Shown: positions 1-6,203 of the stretch, piece by piece
Layout of the letters: every line of letters starts with the position of its first letter
Numbering within the stretch: the first letter of the stretch is position 1
Assembly: GCA_009928265.1 (NCBI GenBank)
Contig: RFPR01000053.1
Location: 1 to 13,370, forward strand
Direction of reading: 5' to 3'
Length of the DNA stretch: 13,370 nucleotides
Origin: Pseudomonadota bacterium
GTDB lineage: Bacteria > Verrucomicrobiota > Verrucomicrobiia > Chthoniobacterales > UBA6821
Notes under the pieces: generated by a model
What the model was told of the DNA's origin: nothing
Database searches by the model: none
Seen by the model: only the letters and a program-made list of their open reading frames with translations
Program-made: the position numbers and the translations under genes

Positions 1-168
1 GGTCTGGCTTCGGACGACCAGCCCGTGGAACTCTGGGATGACCTGGATCAGTTCATCCTCCTTGAGGCCGGTTTTGACGACCACCTCGACAACACCCCCT
101 TCGGCAAGGGCTTCGACTCCAAGGCTGGAGACGGGATCGGCGACTAGGACTTTGGGAGTGGTGCTCAT
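1..168 (-). CDS. serA: D-3-phosphoglycerate dehydrogenase, N-terminal 56 residues (partial, runs off left edge)
   Basis: Reading the minus strand from the ATG at 168-166 gives an open frame of 56 codons to the window edge with no stop. The peptide begins MSTTPKVLVADPVSSLGVEA and continues through a VKTGL segment to a GLVVRSQT segment at residues 49-56. This is the usual N-terminus of SerA-type 2-hydroxyacid dehydrogenases: first beta strand plus 'ADP(I/V)S..G', then 'VDVKTGL..EEL' and '(A)LVVRS.T'. SerA oxidises 3-phosphoglycerate with NAD+ in the first step of serine biosynthesis, in the cytoplasm. The NAD-binding Rossmann domain and any ACT domain lie outside the window, so another hydroxyacid dehydrogenase cannot be fully excluded. 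The gene is divergent from the TPR gene at 333. There is no Shine-Dalgarno; the leader is rich in A and C and ends in CACC-ATG. Confidence 0.85.
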   Translation of the reverse strand, partial: MSTTPKVLVADPVSSLGVEALAEGGVVEVVVKTGLKEDELIQVIPEFHGLVVRSQT

Positions 169-244
169 GGTGAAAAGTAGGTTGTTGTGTTTGGAAAACG
201 GACCGGCCCCGTGACACGGGAGCGATGCTTTCGGTAAAGGAGAG

Positions 245-274
245 ATTATTACAGGGAGTTGGCCTCGGCATCAA
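245..274 (-). promoter_or_regulatory. Candidate sigma70-type promoter for serA
   Basis: On the minus strand TTGATG (complement of 269-274) is followed after 18 bases by AATAAT (complement of 245-250), a 4/6 and 5/6 match to the -35 and -10 consensus. Transcription would start near 238, giving a leader of about 70 nt before the serA ATG at 168. The 164-base divergent spacer 169-332 holds no other gene. The + strand gene at 333 has only a TATTAT (315-320) without a good -35 partner. Confidence 0.4.
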
Positions 275-332
275 ACGGGAAACAAAAAAAACGGGCCTGA
301 GAAGCGGTTGCGAGTATTATCGTGGCTGCACC

Positions 333-1385
333 ATGGACTCCAGCCCATCGCAAAACCCATCAGAACACGAGTCGGCGTCCCTCTCCGGGGAAGAGTCCAC
401 CCCTGCTCAATGGAAGCGTCGTAGTCGCTCGAGTCGGGGATCATTGCTTTCAGGACGGGAGCGATCCCGTGGTAAATCACGGGGTTCGCGTGGGAAAAGG
501 CAGACAAAGCAGCAGCGTTCCGAACGCCTGATGGTGATTGTTTGTTTTCTTCTCGGGTTATGCGTGGCCGGTTTCGCTGGGTTCGTGATCGGCAGGAAGG
601 CGACCAAGCCCACCTCCGATATTCCGGTTCTCTCGACCGAGATCGTTCCCACGATCGAATCCGAGGGTAAGCTTGATGCCGCCTTTTCGGATCTACGTGG
701 GGATCATGCCAAGAAAGCTCTTATGGCATTTCAGGAAGTCCAGTCGTCACAGCCCGGGTTATACGGGATCGATTTCCTGGTTGGTTATGCCGCCCACTTT
801 GCAGGAGAACCGGCCCTGGCCCGCCAGTCGTTCCTGACGGCCGTAGGCAAGAAGGAACTCAATGAGGAGTCCGAAGCCATGCTCGCTCTGGGGGATCTTT
901 CCAAGGATGGGGTGGGTGCTTCCGGAGCGTTTGTCTCGGATCCCGTTGCCGCCGCCGAATCCGCCCTCCGCCACTACGCCTCAAGGCGTCCGCTCGATCC
1001 CCGCGCTTATTACTTCTGCGCCGAAATGCTCCGTGCCAAGGGATCCTACCGGTCGGCTGGCGAGTTAATGGCCAAGGCTCTCGGAAGGACCGATCCCCGT
1101 TTTGACGCTCGTCTGATCGAGGCTAAGATGACTCTGGCACGTCTTCAGAACGAGCCTCCCAAGGAAGCGCCTTCTCTCTCCTCGGTGACCTCTCTGGACG
1201 GACCTGGAGCGCTGGCGGCCGCCTATGCCGCGTTCACCATGAAACGCTCCGAGGAAGGGATTCTGTTCCTTGAGAGGGCATCGGAGTTTTACCCCGGAAT
1301 CCTTTTCACCGAACTCATGAAGGATCAGGCCTTCGATGAATTCCGGACAGACTCCAGACTCCGCGAGTTTTTGAAAAAGCACTGA
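333..1385 (+). CDS. Single-pass membrane protein with Arg/Ser-rich cytoplasmic tail and TPR-like repeats
   Basis: 350 residues from the ATG at 333. The frame is open from an ATG at 225 (386 residues), but I chose 333: it follows an ACC leader like its neighbours, and the 36 extra residues show no domain and would overlap the candidate serA promoter. Visible parts: an acidic/Ser-rich start (1-24); a strongly basic Arg/Ser/Gly/Lys stretch (about 27-65); one hydrophobic helix (about 66-87, MVIVCFLLGLCVAGF) with the basic side inside; then an extracytoplasmic helical region of TPR or Sel1-like pairs (about 115-350), including 'ALARQSFLTAVGKK' and 'YRSAGELMAKAL'. It ends in the motif 'AFDEFRTDSRLREFLKKH' often seen at the end of TPR proteins. 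No enzyme motif is visible; a scaffold role is only inference. It occupies the place where atpI often sits but does not resemble AtpI. Confidence 0.7.
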   Translation: MDSSPSQNPSEHESASLSGEESTPAQWKRRSRSSRGSLLSGRERSRGKSRGSRGKRQTKQQRSERLMVIVCFLLGLCVAGFAGFVIGRKATKPTSDIPVLSTEIVPTIESEGKLDAAFSDLRGDHAKKALMAFQEVQSSQPGLYGIDFLVGYAAHFAGEPALARQSFLTAVGKKELNEESEAMLALGDLSKDGVGASGAFVSDPVAAAESALRHYASRRPLDPRAYYFCAEMLRAKGSYRSAGELMAKALGRTDPRFDARLIEAKMTLARLQNEPPKEAPSLSSVTSLDGPGALAAAYAAFTMKRSEEGILFLERASEFYPGILFTELMKDQAFDEFRTDSRLREFLKKH

Positions 1386-1526
1386 GCTCGATCGGGGTCC
1401 GTTTCTTGCTTCACGCTGCTTGTCACCTGAAAAAGTTTCACCAAACCGGAAAAACGTCTTGATTCCAACGTGGTGTCAATTTTTCCTCATGGGCTCCCTT
1501 CGGGGTAGCCACTTTCTCTGTTTTTC
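1386..1526 (+). promoter_or_regulatory. Control region upstream of the ATP synthase operon
   Basis: This 141-base gap contains no convincing ORF. A possible -35 element TTGATT (1459-1464) follows an A-rich run (GAAAAACG, 1449-1456). No good -10 lies at 16-18 bases, only an AT-rich CAATTTTT at 1478-1485, so the promoter is weakly supported. A small AT stem (TGAAA-AAG-TTTCA, 1428-1440) could be the end of the upstream gene's transcript, but it has no T-run. The strong hairpin at 1492-1510 is listed separately. No Shine-Dalgarno precedes atpB; the start is led by TGTTTTTC. Confidence 0.4.
1492..1510 (+). promoter_or_regulatory. UUCG-tetraloop hairpin in the atpB leader
   Basis: GGCTCCC (1492-1498) pairs with GGG-T-AGCC (1503-1510): seven pairs with one bulged T at 1506, closing a C(TTCG)G tetraloop, an exceptionally stable RNA loop type. 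It lies 16 bases before the atpB start. A T5 run follows at 1521-1525, but ten bases after the stem, too far for a classical intrinsic terminator. It may stabilise the 5' end of the atp mRNA or modulate atpB translation; function is inferred. Confidence 0.5.
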
Positions 1527-2357
1527 ATGATCCTTTCCCTTCTTCCGATCGCCAGTGCCGAACTTGGTGCTGAGACCCCCGAGTTTCTGAGTCGCTCCTT
1601 TCTTCATTGGTTGACCAACTCAATCCTCGTCACCGCGATCGTGCTCGGTGTCATCGTTTGGATCGTCCGTTCCTGCACCCGCAGGATCGAGGTCATCCCC
1701 GGCATCGGACAGAATTTTCTGGAGGCTGTTGTCGAGGGATTTTACGGAGCTGTCGACGGATTGCTTGGCCATAAGCTTGCTCAAAAGGCATTCCCCCTGC
1801 TCGGCACGCTATTCATCTTCATCCTGATTTCCAATTGGTTCGGACTCCTTCCCGGAGTCGGCTCGATCGGCTGGCACGAGGGTGAGAAGTTCGTTCCTCT
1901 TTTGCGTCCCGGAACCGCCGACATGAACATGACGATCGCGATGGCGGCCGTCTCGATGGTCCTCTGGTTCTTTTGGACCATGCAGGTGACAGGCCCGGTG
2001 GCCTTCATCAAGGAGATCTTCGGGGTCAAGGGGGGCATGACCGGTCCGATCCTCTTCCTGCTTGTTCCGCTCTTCCTTTTCGTTGGAGTTCTGGAAGTTG
2101 TCTCCATCCTGGTCCGACCAGTATCTCTTTCCCTGCGTCTTTATGGCAACGTCTTCGCGGGTGAGAACATGCTCGCCACGATGATCAACATCGGTCACCT
2201 CTTCCACGCCCCCAACTGGCTCTGCCAGGTGCTCAGTTGCATCGTTCCGGTACCCTTCTACTTCCTTGAACTCCTGATAGGGTTCCTTCAGGCCATGGTT
2301 TTCACCCTGCTGGTGCTCGTTTACCTCCAACTCTCCACCAGTCACGAGGAACACTGA
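1527..2357 (+). CDS. atpB: F-type ATP synthase subunit a
   Basis: 276 residues, near the usual length. Subunit a forms the two proton half-channels beside the c-ring in the Fo membrane sector. Hydrophobic helices are visible at about 29-47, 89-110, 135-152, 172-195 and 215-270. The signature segment RPVSLSLRLYGNVFAGE carries the essential arginine (Arg204, equivalent to E. coli Arg210), which acts on the c-subunit carboxylate. Glu190, Glu213 and the Q in 'IGFLQAMVFTLL' (Gln255) are the expected polar channel residues. The 'FxLLP' segment near 105-109 and 'PGTADMNMTIAMA' are also typical. The start ATG at 1527 gives a hydrophobic, weakly signal-like N-terminus; no Shine-Dalgarno is visible. 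First gene of the atp operon. Confidence 0.97.
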   Translation: MILSLLPIASAELGAETPEFLSRSFLHWLTNSILVTAIVLGVIVWIVRSCTRRIEVIPGIGQNFLEAVVEGFYGAVDGLLGHKLAQKAFPLLGTLFIFILISNWFGLLPGVGSIGWHEGEKFVPLLRPGTADMNMTIAMAAVSMVLWFFWTMQVTGPVAFIKEIFGVKGGMTGPILFLLVPLFLFVGVLEVVSILVRPVSLSLRLYGNVFAGENMLATMINIGHLFHAPNWLCQVLSCIVPVPFYFLELLIGFLQAMVFTLLVLVYLQLSTSHEEH

Positions 2358-2447
2358 TCGATTTATTAAAAGACTTTTGAACGCCGGGACCATGCAGGAC
2401 GTGGACGGCTGCTCGAAAAACAACACCAACCCAACCATACCAACTAC
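2358..2447 (+). promoter_or_regulatory. Leader of atpE, SD-less and A/C-rich
   Basis: The 90 bases between atpB and atpE are longer than needed. The last 30 or so are almost only A and C (repeats of CAACC/ACCA) and free of obvious pairing. There is no GGAG-like ribosome site. An unstructured leader fits the need for high translation of subunit c, which is required in about 10 or more copies per enzyme. An internal AT-rich stretch (ATTTATTAAAAGACTTTTG, 2361-2379) is the only other contrast. Confidence 0.45.
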
Positions 2448-2687
2448 ATGATTACCACCATCCTCGCTGAGGCCGTCACCGCGGCCGGAGTCACCGGCAG
2501 CTTTACCCTCGGCGTTGCCGGCGCCGGATCTGCCATCGGTATCGGCCTCATCGGAGCCCGCATGGTCGAGGCCATCGGCCGCAATCCCGGCACCCTGCCT
2601 AAGGTCCTCATGATCGGCATTCTGACGATCGCTCTGGCCGAGGCCATCGCGATCTTCGGTCTGATCTTCGCCTTCCAGGGACGCTAA
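2448..2687 (+). CDS. atpE: F-type ATP synthase subunit c (proton type)
   Basis: 79 residues forming the expected hairpin of two membrane helices. The glycine-rich helix 1 (GVAGAGSAIGIGLIG, 22-36) packs the c-ring. The polar loop is Arg45-Asn46-Pro47, where many species have RQP. Helix 2 carries the ion-binding carboxylate Glu65 in 'ALAEAIAIFGL'. The Na+ ligand positions known from Ilyobacter-type c subunits are filled by non-ligands: Ile for Gln in helix 1, Ala66 for Ser, Ile67 for Thr, Phe70 for Tyr. The site is therefore predicted to bind H+, by family knowledge. A strong hairpin follows the stop codon, and the A/C-rich leader precedes it; both may help raise c output relative to b. Confidence 0.97.
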   Translation: MITTILAEAVTAAGVTGSFTLGVAGAGSAIGIGLIGARMVEAIGRNPGTLPKVLMIGILTIALAEAIAIFGLIFAFQGR

Positions 2688-2705
2688 GTGACCCCTTCTG
2701 CCGGA

Positions 2706-2734
2706 GGGCGCCTTCCCGAAAAGGGTAGGCGCCC
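2706..2734 (+). promoter_or_regulatory. Strong hairpin between atpE and atpF
   Basis: GGGCGCCT (2706-2713) pairs with AGGCGCCC (2727-2734). After one T-T mismatch, CCC (2715-2717) pairs with GGG (2723-2725), closing a GAAAA loop: 11 Watson-Crick pairs, mostly G-C. It starts 18 bases after the atpE stop. A short T4 run lies at 2745-2748, ten bases beyond the stem, so full termination is unlikely. Plausible roles are partial attenuation or protection of the atpE 3' end from exonucleases, which would give more c than b. Confidence 0.55.
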
Positions 2735-2781
2735 CGAGGCGTCCTTTTCCCGAGACCACGCACCAAGAGAATCACCCGCAG

Positions 2782-3285
2782 ATGTTCACCCAAATTTTCC
2801 AGCAGTTCGGAGTCGATTGGCCGCATTTCATCGCCCAGTTGGTTCTCTTCCTCGTCGTTTACTTTGTCCTCAGCAAGTATGCCTTCGCGCCGCTCCTGAA
2901 GATTTTGGACGAGCGCCGCAAGCGCATTGAGGAGTCGCAGCTCAACGCCGAGAAGATCAAGAAGCAGCTCGCCGAGGCGGAGCTCCGCTATCAGGAGATT
3001 CTCCGCAAGGCCAACGACGACGCCCAAGTGCTTCTCGAGGAATCCCGCAAGAACAACGAGGCCTTCTCCCAGCGCGAGATGGAGAAAGCCGTTAAGGAAT
3101 CCGCTGCCATTGTTGAGCGTGCCCGTCACGAGATTGCCTCCGAGCGAAACCGCATGGTTGACGAGGTGAAGCGCGAGATGACCGGACTCATCATCAAAAC
3201 CACCGCCAAAGTTGCTGGCAAGGTTCTCTCCGCTGAGGATCAGAAGCGGCTCTCCGAAGAGGCCGCCAAGGAACTCGCCGCCTGA
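2782..3285 (+). CDS. atpF: F-type ATP synthase subunit b
   Basis: 167 residues with the usual b layout. A short N-terminus (MFTQIFQQFGVDWPHFIAQL) leads into one membrane helix at about 15-32. The conserved turn 'LSKYAFAPLLKILDERRKRIE' (30-50) follows, then a long charged coiled-coil region (about 45-150) rich in Glu, Lys and Ala. Subunit b forms the outer stalk tying subunit a to delta and the alpha/beta hexamer. Only one b gene is present, so the stalk should be a b homodimer rather than b/b'. The leader has no Shine-Dalgarno (CACCCGCAG-ATG). Confidence 0.95.
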   Translation: MFTQIFQQFGVDWPHFIAQLVLFLVVYFVLSKYAFAPLLKILDERRKRIEESQLNAEKIKKQLAEAELRYQEILRKANDDAQVLLEESRKNNEAFSQREMEKAVKESAAIVERARHEIASERNRMVDEVKREMTGLIIKTTAKVAGKVLSAEDQKRLSEEAAKELAA

Positions 3286-3309
3286 TTTTAAACCCAGACC
3301 ACTTCTCCC

Positions 3310-3696
3310 ATGCAGATCCCCAAGGAAGCCCGACGCAAGGCACGCGAACTCTTCGATGCCACCCTTGACGGGTCGGGTCGTCCCGACGCCTCGAGGACGC
3401 TTTCCATTGCGGATCTGTTGGTGAAATCGGCCCCGCGCCACACCCTTCAGATCCTGAGGGAATTCACCCGTCTCGTGCGCCTCGAAAGTGCTAAGCACCA
3501 TGCCGTCATCGAGAGTGCCGCGGCCATCGACGAGAGTGCCCGTGAGGCGATCGTCAAGTCCCTGCGCGCCCGCGACGGAGGAGAGGTGACCGTTGAGACA
3601 AAGGTCGATCCTTCACTCATCGGAGGAGCCCGCATCCGCCTCGGCAGCGAGGTCTGGGACACCTCCGTCCGCTCGCGTCTCGCAACCCTTTCCTGA
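3310..3696 (+). CDS. atpH: F-type ATP synthase subunit delta, unusually short
   Basis: 128 residues against about 175-180 in most bacteria. The C-terminus is clearly delta/OSCP: 'VETKVDPSLIGGARIRLGSEVWDTSVRSRLATL' corresponds to the family's 'K.D.s.iGG..ir.Gd.v.D.Svr.rL..L' (about residues 95-127). The N-terminus 'ARRKARELFDATLDG' matches the first helix of the family, and 'LLVKSAPRHTLQILREFTRLVRLESAKHHAVIESA' aligns with the region just before the C-terminal domain. About 45-50 residues of the middle of the N-terminal helical bundle are missing. The coding space leaves no room for them (24 bases after atpF), so this looks like a compact form, not a frameshift. Delta links subunit b to the N-terminal helix of alpha. 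SD-less leader (TTCTCCC-ATG). Confidence 0.9.
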   Translation: MQIPKEARRKARELFDATLDGSGRPDASRTLSIADLLVKSAPRHTLQILREFTRLVRLESAKHHAVIESAAAIDESAREAIVKSLRARDGGEVTVETKVDPSLIGGARIRLGSEVWDTSVRSRLATLS

Positions 3697-3737
3697 ACCG
3701 AACCAACCAATTTTCCACCACTCACCAACCACACACC

Positions 3738-5273
3738 ATGAGCAACCTCCTGCAAGAACTTGAAGCCAAGATCGATGGCCTCGCCAACTCCACCGTCACC
3801 AAGTCCAACGTCGGCACCGTCCGCGAGATCGGCGACGGCGTCGCCCGCATCGAGGGACTCGGCGGCGTCATGCTCAACGAGATGCTCGAGTTCCCAGGCG
3901 GCCTCTACGGTCTCGCCCTGAACCTTGAGGAGACCGAGGTTGGAGCCATTATCCTCGGCGACTACACCACGATCTCTGAGGGTGACGAGGTAAAGACCAC
4001 CGGCCGCCTCCTGCAGGTACCCGTTGGAAAGGAGCTCCTCGGCCGCGTCGTCGACGCTCTGGGACAGCCTATCGACGGCAAGGGACCCGTTCAGGCCAAG
4101 GCCAACTATCCCGTCGAGAAGATCGCCCCCGGAATCATCAAGCGCCGTTCGGTCAGCCAGCCCCTCTCCACCGGTATCATGTCGGTTGACGCGATGATTC
4201 CTATCGGCCGCGGCCAGCGTGAGCTCATCATCGGTGACCGCGCCACCGGCAAGACCACGATCGCCATCGACACGATCATCAACCAGGCCAACATCAACCG
4301 CGCCGCCGAGGCCGCTGGTGATCCCTCCTTCCGCCCTGTCTACAGCATCTACGTCGCCGTTGGTCAGAAGAACGCCAACATCGCCCGTGTTGTCGACACC
4401 CTCTCCCAGCACGATGCGCTGAAGTACACGATCATCGTCTCGGCTCCTGCTTCCGACAGCGCCACCAACCAGTACCTGGCCCCCTTCTCCGGCGCGGCCA
4501 TGGGCGAGTGGTTCATGGACAATGGCATGGACGCCCTGATCGTGTTCGACGATCTCTCCAAGCACGCCGTGGCCTACCGCCAGGTCTCCCTGCTCCTCAA
4601 GCGTCCCTCCGGACGCGAGGCGTATCCCGGCGACGTCTTCTATCTCCATAGCCGCCTGCTCGAGCGTTCCGCCCGACTCAGTGAGAAGGCTGGAAACGGT
4701 TCGCTCACTGCGCTCCCGATCATCGAGACCCAAGCAGGTGACGTCTCGGCCTATATCCCGACCAACGTGATCTCGATCACCGACGGCCAGATTTATCTCG
4801 AGACCGACCTTTTCTATCAAGGCATTCGACCAGCTATTTCGGTGGGTCTCTCCGTCTCTCGCGTCGGTTCCGCCGCGCAGATCAAGGCTGTGAAGCAGGT
4901 TGCAGGAAAGATCAAGGGTGACCTCGCCCAGTTCCGCGAACTGGCTGCTTTCGCCCAGTTCGGCAGCGATCTCGACGCCCGCACCAAGGCCCAGCTTGAC
5001 CGCGGTCAGCGCATCGTGGAGCTCTTCAAGCAGCAGCAGTACAATCCGCAGCCTGTGGAACTTCAGGTCGCCGTCCTCTGGACGATGCAGAAGGGATACT
5101 TCGACGCGATCGCTGTCGACCGCGTAAAGGATTTCCAGAAGCAGCTCACCGAGTTCTTCACGACCCGCAAGGATTCGATCCTCGCTGCAATCCTGAAGAA
5201 GGGTGCCGTCGACGCCGAAATCGAGAAGGATCTCACCGCCGCTGTCGAGGAGTTCAAGGTCCTTTTCCGCTAA
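3738..5273 (+). CDS. atpA: F-type ATP synthase subunit alpha
   Basis: 511 residues, full length. Alpha holds the non-catalytic nucleotide sites of F1 and supplies the arginine finger to beta. Seen in order: an N-terminal amphipathic helix (LLQELEAKIDGL, 4-15) that normally docks on delta; the beta-barrel domain (about 25-95); Walker A GDRATGKT (166-173); 'YVAVGQKNANIARV' (205-218); 'MDALIVFDDLSKHAVAYRQ' with Asp271 (Walker B region, 264-282); 'PGDVFYLHSRLLERSA' (297-312); and 'AISVGLSVSRVGSAAQ' with the arginine finger Arg375. Residues 184-204 include a loop (NINRAAEAAGDPSFRP) about 13 residues longer than in E. coli, though mitochondrial and alphaproteobacterial alphas also have a longer loop there. 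The 41-base leader is A/C-rich, ends in CACACACC-ATG and has no Shine-Dalgarno. Confidence 0.98.
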   Translation: MSNLLQELEAKIDGLANSTVTKSNVGTVREIGDGVARIEGLGGVMLNEMLEFPGGLYGLALNLEETEVGAIILGDYTTISEGDEVKTTGRLLQVPVGKELLGRVVDALGQPIDGKGPVQAKANYPVEKIAPGIIKRRSVSQPLSTGIMSVDAMIPIGRGQRELIIGDRATGKTTIAIDTIINQANINRAAEAAGDPSFRPVYSIYVAVGQKNANIARVVDTLSQHDALKYTIIVSAPASDSATNQYLAPFSGAAMGEWFMDNGMDALIVFDDLSKHAVAYRQVSLLLKRPSGREAYPGDVFYLHSRLLERSARLSEKAGNGSLTALPIIETQAGDVSAYIPTNVISITDGQIYLETDLFYQGIRPAISVGLSVSRVGSAAQIKAVKQVAGKIKGDLAQFRELAAFAQFGSDLDARTKAQLDRGQRIVELFKQQQYNPQPVELQVAVLWTMQKGYFDAIAVDRVKDFQKQLTEFFTTRKDSILAAILKKGAVDAEIEKDLTAAVEEFKVLFR

Positions 5274-5315
5274 CTCTAAGCCCAGAAACCCGACGTTCCG
5301 GAAACCGAGCCCTCC

Positions 5316-6170
5316 ATGGCCAACCTCAGAGACATCCGCCGACGCATCAAGTCGGTGAAGAACACCGCCCAGATCACCAAGGCGATGCAGATGGTCGCCG
5401 CTGCCAAGATGAGGAAGGCGCAGCAGGCAGCGCTCGCTGGTCATCCCTATTCGCAGGTTCTGGATCGCGTGCTGGTCTCGCTCCGTGATCACGTGAGCGA
5501 GGGGGCGCATCCCCTGCTCGAATCGCGGCCAGTGAAGAAGAGTCTCGTTCTGCTCGTTACGACGGACAAAGGTCTCTGCGGGGCCCTCAACACGAACATC
5601 CTCCGCGAGGCTGCCACCCTGGATCACGAGTCCACGGTGTTTGTCGCTAGCGGCAAGAAGGGAGCTTCTTTCCTGGCCCGCACCGGGCGGAACATGATCG
5701 CCGACTTCGCGTTACCAGACAGTCCGACCTTCCTGCAGACCAAGGCGATTTCCAAGTTCTGCCTCGAGAAGTTCCTCTCCGGTGAGGTCGACAGCGTCTC
5801 GGTGCTCTATCCGAAGTTTGTCAACACGCTAACCCAGAAGCCGCTCCTCGTTCCCATGCTTCCGATCTCCTCCGAGGCCGCGCAGGGCAAGGGCGAGCAC
5901 GTAGAGGGCGGAGCGCAATACCTCTTCGAACCCGACGCCGACGGCGTTCTCGACGCGGTGCTTCCCTATTATTTCCACTTCTCCGTCTTCCAGATGATTC
6001 TCGATGCGAGGGCCTCGGAGCAAAGCGCCCGCATGGTCGCCATGAAGAGCGCCACCGATAACGCAAAGGGCCTCGTGAAGGACCTCACGCTGGAGTACAA
6101 CAAAGCCCGCCAAGCCGCCATCACCACCGAACTCCTCGAGATCACCACCGCCCAGATGGCGCTGGCCTAA
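5316..6170 (+). CDS. atpG: F-type ATP synthase subunit gamma
   Basis: 284 residues, normal length. Gamma is the rotor shaft inside the alpha/beta hexamer, standing on the c-ring. The N-terminal helix shows the family signature: 'MANLRDIRRRIKSVKNTAQITKAMQMVAAAKMRKAQ' over residues 1-36. The central Rossmann-like part holds 'LVTTDKGLCGALNTNI' (80-95). The C-terminal helix holds 'MVAMKSATDNAKGL' and 'YNKARQAAITTELLEI', and the protein ends soon after. The loop around residues 185-200 (AQGKGEHVEGG) is polar and likely exposed. The start ATG at 5316 is 42 bases after atpA, with no Shine-Dalgarno. Confidence 0.97.
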   Translation: MANLRDIRRRIKSVKNTAQITKAMQMVAAAKMRKAQQAALAGHPYSQVLDRVLVSLRDHVSEGAHPLLESRPVKKSLVLLVTTDKGLCGALNTNILREAATLDHESTVFVASGKKGASFLARTGRNMIADFALPDSPTFLQTKAISKFCLEKFLSGEVDSVSVLYPKFVNTLTQKPLLVPMLPISSEAAQGKGEHVEGGAQYLFEPDADGVLDAVLPYYFHFSVFQMILDARASEQSARMVAMKSATDNAKGLVKDLTLEYNKARQAAITTELLEITTAQMALA

Positions 6171-6203
6171 CCCGAATATTACTCAACCCCAACCACCGTT
6201 CTC

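Noticed and set aside
225..332. Upstream start of the TPR membrane protein
   Set aside because: GGGAG sits only two bases from this ATG, the added residues show no domain, and the segment overlaps the candidate serA promoter; kept as an alternative.
1809..3501. Two overlapping minus-strand frames of about 300 codons opposite atpB, atpE and atpF
   Set aside because: Same codon-bias shadow effect; the + strand genes explain the region fully.
3447..5627. Minus-strand open frame of 726 codons opposite atpH, atpA and atpG
   Set aside because: It mirrors strongly biased, GC-rich codons of conserved genes; its product has no recognisable domain and a low-complexity Asp/Gly/Leu/Val composition.
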